A stretch of DNA of 64,000 bases, taken from positions 3,002,792 to 3,066,791 of the forward strand of contig NZ_CP019434.1 of the NCBI RefSeq assembly GCF_001975725.1. Direction: 5' to 3'. This DNA is from Acidihalobacter ferrooxydans (GTDB taxonomy: Bacteria; Pseudomonadota; Gammaproteobacteria; DSM-5130; Acidihalobacteraceae). Shown one piece after another: positions 1 to 8,818 of this stretch (positions are counted from its first letter, which is position 1; each line of letters opens with the position of its first letter). The position numbers and the translations under genes are program-made. The notes below the pieces were generated by a model. That model was not told the origin of the DNA. It searched no databases and saw only the letters and a program-made list of their open reading frames with translations.

Positions 1-1569
1 CGCTTTCAGGGTAGCGGCGGCGGCCGGGTTCTTGCTCGGATCGACGCCGGCGCCCATGCCGACGATATAGGTCTTTATCCCGGCAGTGTTCAGAGCGGTG
101 AGCTTATTGATCGCATCGTTCAACGCCGTATCGTTGGTGGAGGAGAGACCGAGAGTTTTGCCCGTCAACACATCGTTGGCAAAGCTGGAACTGGTGGTCG
201 AGACGGTGCCTCCGCCGACCAGGTCAAAGGTTGCATGCACGCCGTAACCAGCCGCAGCGGCGCTGCCGAGCGGTGGCCAGTTATCGCCGTTCGAATCCAT
301 AGTCGGCAGGCCGTCGGTCACCAGCACCACGTATTTTTTGGCCGTGCAGCCGTTGGGCGAAGAAGGCGCGGGATTACTCCCCAGACTACCCTGATAATAC
401 TTGAGTGCGCCGTTGAGGATGCCGGCGATCGGCGACTGCCCCGCCAGCGCCTTGATCTCGGAACTGTTTTTATTATTGGTTTCCGGGTTCAGGTACGGCG
501 TGAACTGGGCCAGATACGCGCTGGCCGTCATGCCACTGGCGCTGGCGTCCTTGATCGGCACGAGCAGGTTGCCTGTGTTGTCCGTCACGCTGGCGCCGTA
601 CCCGAACCCGCGACGGGCGTTCAGTACCTGCGGCGAATAAGGCACGTAGCCTGCGTTGGTTGGACCCGTACCGAAAGACCCTTGGTTTGGAACCGTTTGA
701 AGATAATAAAGAGTGATGTGACCGTTATTGTAGTTAGTCAAACTGAAATTGGGCGGATAGGGGTTGGACACGGGTTGGAGATATCTGACATATTTATAAG
801 GCCCATTGCGCATCAAAAAAATGCTCGATTGACCGCCCGAGTAAAGCACATCATTGATGTCCGGCTGATCGGAAGTAGCTGCGACCGACATGTATTGATC
901 GCTGGTGATGCTTCCGAGCCCGCTGACGTGCCTTGCAATGTAGGAGCAGTCACCGGATGCTCCCCCACCGCTCACGCCGTAACAGGGATTGAGCACCCAC
1001 GCGGTGGCGCCCGACGGCAAGCGGTCGGTGTTGTCATCGGTGAAGGTGAAGCCGCCGGGCGGGCTCATGTAATACACCCAGGTGTTGTAAAGCGTCGTGC
1101 CGGAAGTCTTGTAGTCCATCAGGCCCAGATCGAAACTGGTCGCATACTGCTGGATCACGGCGCTCAGCGCCTGCTTGGCCACGTTGAGCCGGCTAGGCCC
1201 GTTGTCGTATTGGGTGCCGCCGCTGGTGACCGTGTAGGGCGCCTCTCCTGCCGGGCAGCCGTTGCTGCCGGCCGCCGCTTTCGGCGGTGTGAACCCGGCC
1301 GGTACAGTGTAGCACTGGGGCGACGATGGCCCGGTAACGCCGGTGGCCCCGGAGCCGGTCATGATCGCGCCGGAAAGATCGCCGTCCATGGATTCGGAAT
1401 TGGTGACCGCTAGCAGCACCTGCGGCGGCGTCGGCTGCACCAGCGTCATCGGAATGTTGGAAATGGTCACATCGACCGGCGCCGCCTGCGCGATTCCAGA
1501 GCCGAACAGATTCAACGCAAACAGGAGCATGATACTCAGAGAAAGTTGCTGGCGTTTTCTATTGTTCAT
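1..1569 (-). CDS. pilY1: PilY1-like type IV pilus tip/adhesin protein (N-terminal part, runs off the window)
   Basis: The visible 523 codons begin with ATG at 1569 and continue past base 1, so the C-terminal part (normally a beta-propeller) is missing. The protein starts with a signal peptide ending near GIAQA. A von Willebrand A-like region follows, with strand VLLAV, the motif NSESMDG and a later VVLVTDGLPT. PilY1 proteins are large secreted proteins that prime and cap type IV pili and act in adhesion. The usual MIDAS start DxSGS reads T-N-S-E-S here, so the metal site looks degenerate. It is last of five minor-pilin genes (fimT-pilV-pilW-pilX-pilY1), the classical order, 38 bases after pilX. 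The family call is firm; function beyond pilus biogenesis is inference. Confidence 0.88.
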   Translation of the reverse strand, partial: MNNRKRQQLSLSIMLLFALNLFGSGIAQAAPVDVTISNIPMTLVQPTPPQVLLAVTNSESMDGDLSGAIMTGSGATGVTGPSSPQCYTVPAGFTPPKAAAGSNGCPAGEAPYTVTSGGTQYDNGPSRLNVAKQALSAVIQQYATSFDLGLMDYKTSGTTLYNTWVYYMSPPGGFTFTDDNTDRLPSGATAWVLNPCYGVSGGGASGDCSYIARHVSGLGSITSDQYMSVAATSDQPDINDVLYSGGQSSIFLMRNGPYKYVRYLQPVSNPYPPNFSLTNYNNGHITLYYLQTVPNQGSFGTGPTNAGYVPYSPQVLNARRGFGYGASVTDNTGNLLVPIKDASASGMTASAYLAQFTPYLNPETNNKNSSEIKALAGQSPIAGILNGALKYYQGSLGSNPAPSSPNGCTAKKYVVLVTDGLPTMDSNGDNWPPLGSAAAAGYGVHATFDLVGGGTVSTTSSSFANDVLTGKTLGLSSTNDTALNDAINKLTALNTAGIKTYIVGMGAGVDPSKNPAAAATLKA

Positions 1570-1607
1570 GGTGTCTACTCCGGCCCTGCCGAATGCATTC
1601 GAGCAAG

Positions 1608-2231
1608 TCATTGCAAGTGCATATAGGTGTAGAGCGATTGCAGCACGGACACCGCCGACGGGTTGCCGCCGGTGCCCATGGTGGTAATCAGATAATTGTC
1701 TATCACGGGCGCGCTGCCCGATTTGTAGTTGCTGACCTGAACGCTGTAGCCGGGCGGAACCACGCCCTGGCCCTGGTATTGCACGATGAATTCAGGCACA
1801 TGGTAGTAAACGTTACTACCACCGGTGGTGCTCAGCAGACTCACGGAGAAGGCATTGGCCGGCAAAGCGGTGACCGGCGTGCCCAGCGTCGCACCACCGC
1901 CCAGACCCCAGGTCGAATTTTGCACGGCGCTGGATGAGGTCAGCGTTCCCGTATCGCAGACGCGCCAGCCATTGCTTGCCGCAGACGCGCAACTCTGCGC
2001 CGTCAGCGGTTGACTCGTCAGCTGGCTCTGCACGGCGTCCAGGGCGAACGACGCCGCGCTCGTGGCGCGCGCTTTTTCGCGTGAGTTGCCCGACATTTTT
2101 TGTTGCAAGGTCACGCCGCTCAACAGACTGACGCCGAGCAGAGTGAGCACGATAAGCATCAGCAGCGACAGGATCAGCACGAAGCCGCGCTGCGCGCGGG
2201 GCATGGCCGTGTGTCCGGGGCGGGCGTTCAT
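1608..2231 (-). CDS. pilX: Minor pilin PilX
   Basis: A 207-residue protein starting at ATG 2231, which overlaps the pilW stop by four bases (ATGA). Near the N-terminus it has RGFVLILSLLMLIVLTLLGV, the hydrophobic segment of PilX proteins (RGxxL rather than GFTLIE). Two cysteines in the body (QSCAS, RVCDT) could form a disulfide. PilX, PilV, PilW and FimU/FimT are minor pilins thought to form the tip complex with PilY1 that starts pilus polymerisation in the inner membrane. Upstream codons in this frame are a shadow of pilW, so the later start is preferred. Confidence 0.88.
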   Translation of the reverse strand: MNARPGHTAMPRAQRGFVLILSLLMLIVLTLLGVSLLSGVTLQQKMSGNSREKARATSAASFALDAVQSQLTSQPLTAQSCASAASNGWRVCDTGTLTSSSAVQNSTWGLGGGATLGTPVTALPANAFSVSLLSTTGGSNVYYHVPEFIVQYQGQGVVPPGYSVQVSNYKSGSAPVIDNYLITTMGTGGNPSAVSVLQSLYTYMHLQ

Positions 2232-3037
2232 GGCGCGAGATTCTCCAGACTGATGACGCGGGTGATGCTCAGGTATCGCGGCTGGCCCTGATTGTCGGTG
2301 TTCTGGGTATTTGGCGTGTGAGCCTTGTCGAACAGAGGATTGAAGAAGGTGAGCTGCACGGTCAGGGTGCGGGCGTCGGGCCAGGTGGTCGTGGTCATGT
2401 TGGCCGGCAGGAAGTATTCGTTCACGGAAGCCCCGCCGCTGCTGGCCACGCCGACGCGCAGCACCTGCAGGTTCGCCAGCCCCGCGCCGTTGGGATTGAA
2501 CCCGGTGGTGCCGAGCGGCGAGACAATGGCTTGGGCCGCGGCGCCGTCGGCACTGCACGCGAGCGAGTAGGGACTGGCCGAGGTGTTGATCAGCGACAGA
2601 ACATCGGTTTCAACGGCCGTACCAGTGCCGGGATTACCCAGGCAGTCAAGCGCATCCGCAGTCGGAATCAGCCGCAGGCTGATGGTGTTGAAGGTGGTCG
2701 TGTTCCCGGACGGGAGCGTCTGCATGCCCGTGCCGACGGTGATGATCTGCCCTGCAGCCCAGGTCGTGTTTGCCGGAAACGCGGTGCTGCGGCTGGTATA
2801 GGTTGTGTTGTACGGGAAGTAGCCCGCCACATGCAGCGTGTTGGCCAGCACGGAGGCGGCGAGCACTTCATTGTCCTGCAAGCCGGCCAGGCCCTGCGCA
2901 TCGTTGTAGCTGCGTTTCATGCCGTAAAACAGGGTAAACAGCCCGGCCAGCAGAAACAGGCTGATCACCAGCGCGACCATCAGCTCGATCAGGCCGAGAC
3001 CGCGTTGGCGTCGACCAGGCGTGTGGGCGAGCATCAT
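2228..3037 (-). CDS. pilW: Minor pilin PilW
   Basis: A 269-residue protein. ATG at 3037 overlaps the pilV stop by four bases, and its own stop overlaps the pilX start in the same way. The N-terminus carries a class III signal/pilin segment, RGLGLIELMVALVISLFLLA, with the conserved Glu after cleavage. The C-terminal body is typical of PilW in length and lacks other recognisable domains. It probably joins the minor-pilin tip complex with PilV, PilX and PilY1. The tight overlaps imply translational coupling along the operon. Confidence 0.9.
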   Translation of the reverse strand: MMLAHTPGRRQRGLGLIELMVALVISLFLLAGLFTLFYGMKRSYNDAQGLAGLQDNEVLAASVLANTLHVAGYFPYNTTYTSRSTAFPANTTWAAGQIITVGTGMQTLPSGNTTTFNTISLRLIPTADALDCLGNPGTGTAVETDVLSLINTSASPYSLACSADGAAAQAIVSPLGTTGFNPNGAGLANLQVLRVGVASSGGASVNEYFLPANMTTTTWPDARTLTVQLTFFNPLFDKAHTPNTQNTDNQGQPRYLSITRVISLENLAP

Positions 3038-3558
3038 GGCTGCACCACCAGGCGGTAATACGTAGTGGCCGGCGCCACCGCGCCGGTGCCGTTGGCGGCC
3101 AGACTCTGCTGACGCCAGCCGACGGTAACAGTGCAACCCACAGCCGTTGTGAGCGGCGCCTGCACACAATTGACTCCACCCACGCCACCGGGCAACGCGC
3201 CAAGCTGTGTCGGCCCTGCCCACTGATACAGGTCATAGGCTGCAATCTGGGTGGGCGAACAGGCGTTGGCAACACAGTTTGTTGTAGCGGCCGCCAGGGT
3301 CGAATTAGTCAAGGTGACAGGCGGACCCAACTGCACGGTCACGTTGGTGGCCAATGACCAATACGGTGTGTTTGAACGGATATACGCCGCCATGTTCGAG
3401 GCTTCCAGCGCCGCCAGCGCACGCACGCGCGCGGTGGAGGTGGTGCTCAGGCTGAGCGCCTGCATGCCGGCGATGCCGAGCAGGCCCACGGCGATGATCA
3501 GCAGCGCGATCAGCGCCTCGATCAGACTGAAGCCGGATTGCAAACTTGTGCGCTTCAT
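3034..3558 (-). CDS. pilV: Minor pilin PilV
   Basis: A 174-residue protein with the prepilin motif SGFSLIEALIALLIIAVGLL close to the N-terminus, diagnostic for PilV (Glu at +5 of the mature form). The body has a cysteine-rich C-terminal half (TNCVANACS, VNCVQ, VGCTV). It starts with ATG 3558 overlapping the fimT stop by four bases. It would be processed by the prepilin peptidase and assembled with the other minor pilins. Confidence 0.9.
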   Translation of the reverse strand: MKRTSLQSGFSLIEALIALLIIAVGLLGIAGMQALSLSTTSTARVRALAALEASNMAAYIRSNTPYWSLATNVTVQLGPPVTLTNSTLAAATTNCVANACSPTQIAAYDLYQWAGPTQLGALPGGVGGVNCVQAPLTTAVGCTVTVGWRQQSLAANGTGAVAPATTYYRLVVQP

Positions 3559-4088
3559 GGGCAGCCCGCTCCGCTATCCAGCCGCACCCGGCCGACCGTG
3601 TTGATGATAGCGCAGCGGCGCAGCGCCACCGTGCCGTTCTTGTCATTCAGGGTCAGGGTCTGCGCCTGGGTGGTGAAGCCCTGGCGGTTGAAAGTAATTT
3701 CCCCACCGCCGTTCGAGAAAAGAGTATCGCCGCCCTGCAGCGCTACATGCACGCGCAGCACCTGAGTCGTTGCCGGCGCGCCGACGTAGACCACCCAGCC
3801 CTGGCTCCAGTTGGTCGTGCCCGCGCCCAAGCACTGGGGATTCGAGGCCGTGGGCGCATTCGCCGCCGGATCGGCGGCGCAGATGCTCGCGTTCGCGCCC
3901 TGCTTGATCGCTTCGCTGCGCGCCAGTTGCAACTCTCCGACAAACGCATTCATTTCCGCGGCCATACGGTTGTTTGTGATCACACTGAAATAGGTCGGAA
4001 TCCCGACGACGGCGAGAATGCCGACGAGCACGAGCACGACCAGCAACTCGATCAGCGTAAATCCATGACTGGCAGCCCGAATTCTCAT
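3555..4088 (-). CDS. fimT: Type IV pilin FimT/FimU (GspH-like minor pilin)
   Basis: A 177-residue pseudopilin starting MRIRAASHGFTLIELLVVL, with a canonical type III signal and transmembrane N-helix. The following ARSEAIKQG and SQGWVVYVG motifs and the C-terminal GRVRLDSGAGC resemble the GspH/FimT domain. It is the first gene of the five-gene minor-pilin operon, so the promoter should lie in the 134 bases between it and the DUF3579 gene. FimT and FimU are hard to separate by eye; the family is certain, the symbol less so. Confidence 0.87.
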   Translation of the reverse strand: MRIRAASHGFTLIELLVVLVLVGILAVVGIPTYFSVITNNRMAAEMNAFVGELQLARSEAIKQGANASICAADPAANAPTASNPQCLGAGTTNWSQGWVVYVGAPATTQVLRVHVALQGGDTLFSNGGGEITFNRQGFTTQAQTLTLNDKNGTVALRRCAIINTVGRVRLDSGAGCP

Positions 4089-4222
4089 AGCGTTCTTCTA
4101 TCGCGTACCCGCCATGAGGTAAAGCATCCGCGTCCATCAGACCGACGAACGCCGCGCGACAACGGACGAACGGCCGTATGCGGCGTCGCAGCCCGGCCAG
4201 GCACCAACCGAATGATCGGGGG

Positions 4223-4585
4223 TTAGCTTGCCAGAGCGTCCTGCGCGGCGGATGCCGGGCCGGGCGTGCTGGCGGCAGTGCCGTGTCGGCCGTCGACGCA
4301 GGCAATGGAGGTCAGACGGTTGCTGCGCATGAACCAGGCGACGTAGTCATGGATGCCGGGCGCGATCGCCTCAAGTGCGGGAAAGTCCACGAACAGGCAG
4401 CGGCCCAGCTCATTGTGGAAGACAGGGCGAAGAAAAGGGGAATATTCGAGTTTTTTGTCGCGCGGGAACGAGCCCAGAACTTCCGCCACGCGCTCGACCC
4501 AGTTCGAGGGTCTGAAACGCTCGCCATCTTCGGTGCGGGAGATAATCCAGACGGGGCTGTTAAACCCTGTTTCTGAACGGTCCAT
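4223..4585 (-). CDS. DUF3579 family protein
   Basis: A 120-residue protein starting at ATG 4585; a TTG four codons upstream is the alternative. The N-terminal part reads WIISRTEDGERFRPSNWVER, matching the (I)xTEDGxxFRPSDWxER signature of DUF3579. This family of short soluble proteins occurs mainly in beta- and some gammaproteobacteria, and its function is unknown. The last 20 residues are low-complexity (Ala, Gly, Pro). It lies 134 bases upstream of the minor-pilin operon on the same strand; no functional link is evident. Confidence 0.75.
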   Translation of the reverse strand: MDRSETGFNSPVWIISRTEDGERFRPSNWVERVAEVLGSFPRDKKLEYSPFLRPVFHNELGRCLFVDFPALEAIAPGIHDYVAWFMRSNRLTSIACVDGRHGTAASTPGPASAAQDALAS

Positions 4586-4912
4586 CGTTGGTCCCAACCT
4601 TCCCTGGTATAGAGATTGTGGTCAAAATAGCGCCGCTTGTGACGGCATCGCATCTCATGCCACGGTAATACCGCTGGGTCGGCATCGAAAATGCGTCATT
4701 GTTCAACCGCGGGAATGATAGCGTTCCACGGTTACGGGAGCAGGCTCGCCGGCGTGTTTCGGAATCCGGATTGGCGGTCTTTTTCAGCAAGTTGACCCCG
4801 CGCGCTCCATGCGTAGGCGGACGCCGCGTCAGTTGGCGCCGAACCTGCCGCATAGACCCAACGCGCCTCTCCATCAGAATAATTTATAGAAACAACGTTC
4901 ACATCTTGATTC
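4586..4912. other. Intergenic region, no gene recognised
   Basis: About 330 bases between the DUF3579 gene and tRNA-Thr. A minus-strand reading frame at 4560-4874 crosses it but shows no family motif and overlaps the DUF3579 start out of frame. The region presumably holds the promoter of the DUF3579 gene and the downstream end of the tRNA transcript. Confidence 0.5.
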
Positions 4913-4990
<78 letters not shown>

Positions 4991-5059
4991 ATACTGGAGA
5001 ATCCGACACGGGGTCACAACGTTATCGGGCGCACAGGATAAGGGAAAACCCGTCAGGGC

Positions 5060-5530
5060 TCAATCCATCGTGGGCAGACTCGCGCCCGATTCAGGGCTAT
5101 TCATGCGGTCGCTGACGCGAATAATAATGTCGACACCCTCCATCCGCAGATGCGCCGGCAGCATGGGGAAAGCGGTGAGCCCGACCTGGTCGGTCGCGAT
5201 ATCTTCGAGCACGCCCGTATCGGTGTGGAAAATATGGTGATGGGGATCGACGTTCGTGTCGTAGAACAGCCTCGATGGGTCAACGACGACCTCGCGCAGC
5301 AAACCCCGCTCGGCAAACAGGCCAAGGGTATTGTAGACGGTCGCTCTGGACACCTCGCGCCCTGCCGCGCCAAGGCCAGCCAGCACCTGATCGGCCGAAA
5401 AATGCTGCGGCCCACGAAACAACAGGCCACCGATCAGCACGCGCGGCTGCGTCGGTGTGATGCTGTGCTCGCGCAGCATGGCTATGATGCGATCTGCCGC
5501 AGCGAACTGTGTTTGCTCATCAGCCTGCAT
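5060..5530 (-). CDS. Fur-family transcriptional regulator (Irr/PerR-like)
   Basis: A 156-residue protein from ATG 5530; an earlier ATG at 5584 adds 18 residues with no Fur similarity. The winged-helix part contains TPTQPRVLIGGLLF and VSRATVYNTLGLFAERGLL, diagnostic for the Fur superfamily. The metal-binding hinge has DPHHHIFHTDTG. There are no cysteines, so the usual CxxC structural zinc sites are absent. The HHH cluster and lack of Cys resemble Irr, a haem-responsive iron regulator, more than classical Fur, but this is inference. It lies alone between two tRNA genes and is probably transcribed on its own. A classical Fur box in front of the FTR1 genes near 61.9 kb shows that Fur-type control operates in this genome, not that this protein provides it. 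Confidence 0.85.
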   Translation of the reverse strand: MQADEQTQFAAADRIIAMLREHSITPTQPRVLIGGLLFRGPQHFSADQVLAGLGAAGREVSRATVYNTLGLFAERGLLREVVVDPSRLFYDTNVDPHHHIFHTDTGVLEDIATDQVGLTAFPMLPAHLRMEGVDIIIRVSDRMNSPESGASLPTMD

Positions 5531-5735
5531 GCCTGAAATGCTAATGCAACATTTAGACGGAGTCCAGAACGCAGTCGGGTTCATGACAAATGTACATCTG
5601 CGGAAACAGACCAGCGCTTCCTTCCCCGATGAAACAGTCGGTGGTATTCAACGAAGCAGGCCGCGGGATCTTACGTGATCACCAATGAGTCCGCAGTCAG
5701 GAAAGGCAGCAAGCCGAGGACAGGCGAGAAAAAAC

Positions 5736-5809
5736 TGGAGCGGGTGATGGGAATCGAACCCACGTTAGAAGCTTGGGAAGCTCCTGTTCTACCATTGAAC
5801 TACACCCGC
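5736..5809 (-). tRNA. tRNA-Gly (anticodon CCC)
   Basis: A 74-base cloverleaf on the minus strand. The acceptor stem is GCGGGTG/CACCCGC, the D arm is AGTTCAATGGTAGAAC, and the anticodon loop is TTCCCAA between GGAGC and GCTTC (one G-T pair). The T arm is GGGTTCGATTCCC, and TCCA is encoded at the 3' end (5736-5739). The layout is that of E. coli glyU-type tRNA-Gly(CCC). Confidence 0.95.
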
Positions 5810-5894
5810 AATCGAGCGGATTCTACGGACGCCGCACAGCTTGAGCAAGCACTGCGCCAACTGTATGTCTGCAAGCAGGATTGTAGTGCCGTTC

Positions 5895-5924
5895 GGTGGA
5901 TGCGCTATCGCTTATCCACCCTAC
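5895..5924. repeat. Family C repeat, single arm
   Basis: A 30-base unit reading GGTGGATGCGCTATCG followed by CTTATCCACCCTAC, identical to arms seen near 27.5 and 32.7 kb. It is itself an imperfect palindrome. It lies 85 bases upstream of tRNA-Gly (minus strand) and 29 bases after the first repeat-free stretch following lipA. Here only one arm is present, whereas elsewhere the arms occur as inverted pairs. Confidence 0.85.
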
Positions 5925-6006
5925 AAAACCCCAACCATTCAGGCTCGATGTCGCGTTGGGGGACAAGCGCGGCGCATCCGCCATTCACTACCGGGTCGAA
6001 ATCCGT

Positions 6007-6963
6007 TCAGACCACGCCCGCCGCCTGCTGATCGGCGTGATAGGAGGAGCGCACGAGCGGGCCGCTGGCGACATGTGTGAACCCCATCGCTTCGCCGATT
6101 TCGCGCAGACGCTCGAATTCGTCGGGATGCACGAACCGGGTCACGGGTAGATGGTGGCGCGAGGGTTGCAGATACTGCCCAAGGGTCAGCATGTCGACAT
6201 CGTGTTGACGCAAATCCGTCATCACGGCTTCGACTTCGCCCAAGTCCTCACCCAGCCCGAGCATGAGCCCTGATTTGGTCGGCACCCCGGGGTGCGCGGC
6301 CTTGAATTGCTGCAGCAGTGTCAGCGACCACTGGTAATCGGCACCGGGGCGGGCCTGGCGATAAAGCCGCGGCACGGTTTCCAGATTGTGGTTGAACACG
6401 TCCGGCGGCGCTTCGGCCAGACGCTCCAGCGCGACCTCCAGGCGGCCGCGAAAATCCGGCACAAGTATCTCGATCTTGAGTCCGGGATTCAGCTCGCGCG
6501 CGGCGCGGATGCACTGTGCGAAATGGCCCGCTCCGCCGTCACGCAGGTCGTCACGATCCACTGAGGTGACCACCACGTAACGCAGACCCATGGCCTGGAC
6601 GGTGCGCGCCAGATGCAGCGGTTCGTCGGGATCGAGGGCATCCGGGCGACCGTGCGCAACATCGCAAAACGGGCAGCGGCGGGTACAGATATCGCCCATG
6701 ATCATGAATGTGGCGGTGCCGTGAGTGAAGCACTCGCCGAGGTTCGGGCAGGCTGCTTCCTCGCACACGGTGTGCAGGGCCTGATCGCGCAACACTTGCT
6801 TGAGCCGCTGAACCGCGGGGCCGGTCGGCGCGCGCACGCGGATCCACTCCGGCTTGCGCGCAACGCGCTCGGTCGGTTCGATTCTGACCGGAATGCGCGC
6901 CATTTTTTCCGCGCCGCGCTGCTTCACGCCGCGCTGCGTACGCTGGATCGTCGATTCACTCAT
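6007..6963 (-). CDS. lipA: Lipoyl synthase
   Basis: A 318-residue radical SAM enzyme that inserts two sulfurs into protein-bound octanoyl groups to make lipoyl cofactors for 2-oxoacid dehydrogenases and glycine cleavage. Both iron-sulfur motifs are visible: the auxiliary cluster [12 protein letters not shown] and the radical [13 protein letters not shown]. The C-terminal part has [16 protein letters not shown] with the conserved RSSY. ATG 6963 shares one base with the lipB stop (TAATG), which decides the start over an upstream in-frame Met in lipB. It is the last gene of the dacA-dat-ybeD-lipB-lipA run. Confidence 0.97.
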   Translation of the reverse strand: MSESTIQRTQRGVKQRGAEKMARIPVRIEPTERVARKPEWIRVRAPTGPAVQRLKQVLRDQALHTVCEEAACPNLGECFTHGTATFMIMGDICTRRCPFCDVAHGRPDALDPDEPLHLARTVQAMGLRYVVVTSVDRDDLRDGGAGHFAQCIRAARELNPGLKIEILVPDFRGRLEVALERLAEAPPDVFNHNLETVPRLYRQARPGADYQWSLTLLQQFKAAHPGVPTKSGLMLGLGEDLGEVEAVMTDLRQHDVDMLTLGQYLQPSRHHLPVTRFVHPDEFERLREIGEAMGFTHVASGPLVRSSYHADQQAAGVV

Positions 6964-7610
6964 TATTCCGTGTCCGTTAGTGCAGGGGTGTAGCCCAGGG
7001 TTTCGGCCAATTTGCCGGCCAGCGCGGGAGCGGCTTCGTGCCACGCCAGAGGCACACCCAGATCGACCAGCCGGGTGACTTCCAAGCCCTCATAACCGCA
7101 GGGATTGATGCGCTGATAGGGCGCCAGGTCCATGTCGACGTTGAAGGCCAGCCCATGATAGCTGCATCCGCGGCGCACGCGCAGACCCAAGGCGGCGATT
7201 TTGCGCTTGCCAACGTATACGCCGGGCGCATCGCGCCGCGCGTGGGCGGCAATGTCATACTCTTCCAGCAGTGCGATCACGCCCTGTTCCAGGGCCTCGA
7301 CCAGAGCGCGCACGCCGAGCCTGCGGCGGCGCAGGTCGAGCAAGGTATAGATAACCACCTGCCCGGGGCCATGGTAGGTCACCTGACCGCCGCGGTCGAT
7401 CTGCACGACGGGTATTTCGCCCGGCGCCAGCAGGTGCTCGCGTCGGGCGGCCTGACCCAGGGTGAAGACCGGCGGGTGCTCAACCACCCAGAACTCGTCC
7501 GGGGTGTCTGGCGTGCGGACGTCGGTAAAATCCCGCATCGCCTGCCAGACTGGCAGGTACGGCCGTCGCCCCATGTAATGAATCAGCAGCTCCGGTGCCG
7601 GCGCGTTCAC
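6963..7610 (-). CDS. lipB: Octanoyl-[acyl-carrier-protein]:protein N-octanoyltransferase
   Basis: A 215-residue enzyme that moves octanoyl from ACP to lipoyl domains, the step before LipA. Seen are [20 protein letters not shown], the catalytic lysine region [20 protein letters not shown] and the acyl-thioester cysteine in NPCGYEGL. It starts with GTG 7610, overlapping the ybeD stop by four bases (GTGA). It is directly coupled to lipA downstream. Confidence 0.96.
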   Translation of the reverse strand: MNAPAPELLIHYMGRRPYLPVWQAMRDFTDVRTPDTPDEFWVVEHPPVFTLGQAARREHLLAPGEIPVVQIDRGGQVTYHGPGQVVIYTLLDLRRRRLGVRALVEALEQGVIALLEEYDIAAHARRDAPGVYVGKRKIAALGLRVRRGCSYHGLAFNVDMDLAPYQRINPCGYEGLEVTRLVDLGVPLAWHEAAPALAGKLAETLGYTPALTDTE

Positions 7611-7912
7611 AGCGCCATGGTCACCAGTTCGCTGGCAGTCAGCATCCGGTAGATTTCATCGAGCTGAGCACGGCTGGTCGCCCGCACGTTCACGGTGACG
7701 CTGAAGTAACGCCCGCCACTGCTGGTCTTGCAGACCAGGGCCTCATCCGGGGTATCCGGCGCATGGCAGCGCACCATCTCCATGACCAGTTCCGGAAACT
7801 CCGAGATTGCCGGCCCGAACGCCTTGATCGGAAAATCGCAGGGAAACTCCAGCAACGTGTCTTCCCGCGCCTCGTCTTCCTGCACCGCATCGTTCAACGT
7901 GTCTTCCACCAT
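7607..7912 (-). CDS. ybeD: YbeD/DUF493 family protein
   Basis: A 101-residue small protein with [14 protein letters not shown] near the N-terminus and a C-terminal [19 protein letters not shown], the ACT-like fold of the DUF493 (YbeD) family. Its biochemical role is unsettled; it is typically found between dacA and lipB, as here. ATG 7912 is chosen because it lies 10 bases after the dat stop with a GGTGGA sequence just upstream. A GTG at 7921 preceded by AGGAG is an alternative, and ATG 7963 would overlap dat by 41 bases. Confidence 0.88.
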   Translation of the reverse strand: MVEDTLNDAVQEDEAREDTLLEFPCDFPIKAFGPAISEFPELVMEMVRCHAPDTPDEALVCKTSSGGRYFSVTVNVRATSRAQLDEIYRMLTASELVTMAL

Positions 7913-7922
7913 CGCTTCCACC

Positions 7923-8807
7923 CTACTCCTTATGGCCAACACAGCGGCCGGGGTTGCCTGCACGCAAGTGCGCTTTGCAGACCTGATACCACTGGTGCAT
8001 ATGATGCCACACTGGCCCAGGCGTACCCGTACCGACGTTCGCGCCGTCGAGAACAGTCACCGGCATGACTTCGCGCGTCGAACTGCTCAGCCAGATCTCG
8101 TCCGCGGCGCGCAGTTGTGCCTCGGTAATGTCGGCCTCGCGCCACGCCAGAGCATTGTCCGCAGCCAGTTCCAGCACCAGATCGCGGGTCACGCCCGGTA
8201 GTAGACGTGTCCCTTTCGGCGGCGTCGTGAGCACGCCGTCGTGCACCACGAACAGGCTGCTGGCCGTCCCTTCCAGGGCCAGCCCGTCGCGCAGCAAGAT
8301 CGCGTCGTCCGCGCCGGCTTCGCGTGCTCTCTGGCGCAGCATGACGTTGGCCAGCAGGGTGATCGCCTTGATATCGCAGCGTTCCCAGCGGATGTCGTTC
8401 AACGTGGAAACCGTCAGGCCACGCGCGAGTTGCTCGGCCGGCGGCCCGGCGAGCGGACTGCACATGGCGAATACGGTTGGCGCGAGTTGCGGTCGATAGA
8501 GATGATCCCGACGCACATCCGCGCCGCGAGTGATCTGCAGATACAGCGACTGATCGCCTGGACCGGCGCGGCGCAGCAGTTCGGCAAACAGCGCTTCCCA
8601 TCCCGCACGGTCAAGCGGCTCGGCGATACCAACCGCAGCCAGGCTCGCGGAGAGCCGGGCGAGATGCTCGGTGAGGCGAAACGGATAACCGCCATAGGCT
8701 GGCACGACCTCGTACACCCCGTCGCCAAACAGAAATCCGCGGTCCAGCACGGACACCTGAGCCTCGGCCAGCGGCAGAAAGCGTCCGTTCAGATAAACGT
8801 CGCTCAC
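7923..8807 (-). CDS. dat: D-amino acid aminotransferase (class IV PLP aminotransferase)
   Basis: A 294-residue fold-type IV PLP enzyme. Visible motifs are VLDRGFLFGDGVYEVVPAYG at residues 20-40, the PLP-lysine segment CDIKAITLL, EAGADDAILL, and SSSTREVMPVT near the C-terminus. The family includes D-alanine transaminase (D-Ala + 2-oxoglutarate to pyruvate + D-Glu), branched-chain transaminases and ADC lyase. Placement directly after a DD-carboxypeptidase gene supports D-amino-acid work, possibly handling released D-Ala. It starts with GTG 8807 behind AAGAGG, 11 bases after the dacA stop. Substrate is inferred. Confidence 0.85.
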   Translation of the reverse strand: MSDVYLNGRFLPLAEAQVSVLDRGFLFGDGVYEVVPAYGGYPFRLTEHLARLSASLAAVGIAEPLDRAGWEALFAELLRRAGPGDQSLYLQITRGADVRRDHLYRPQLAPTVFAMCSPLAGPPAEQLARGLTVSTLNDIRWERCDIKAITLLANVMLRQRAREAGADDAILLRDGLALEGTASSLFVVHDGVLTTPPKGTRLLPGVTRDLVLELAADNALAWREADITEAQLRAADEIWLSSSTREVMPVTVLDGANVGTGTPGPVWHHMHQWYQVCKAHLRAGNPGRCVGHKE

Positions 8808-8818
8808 GCGTCGGCCTC

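Noticed and set aside
4560-4874. Minus-strand frame of 104 codons upstream of the DUF3579 gene
   Set aside because: It overlaps the DUF3579 start region in another frame, has an unusual Arg-rich makeup and no family motif.
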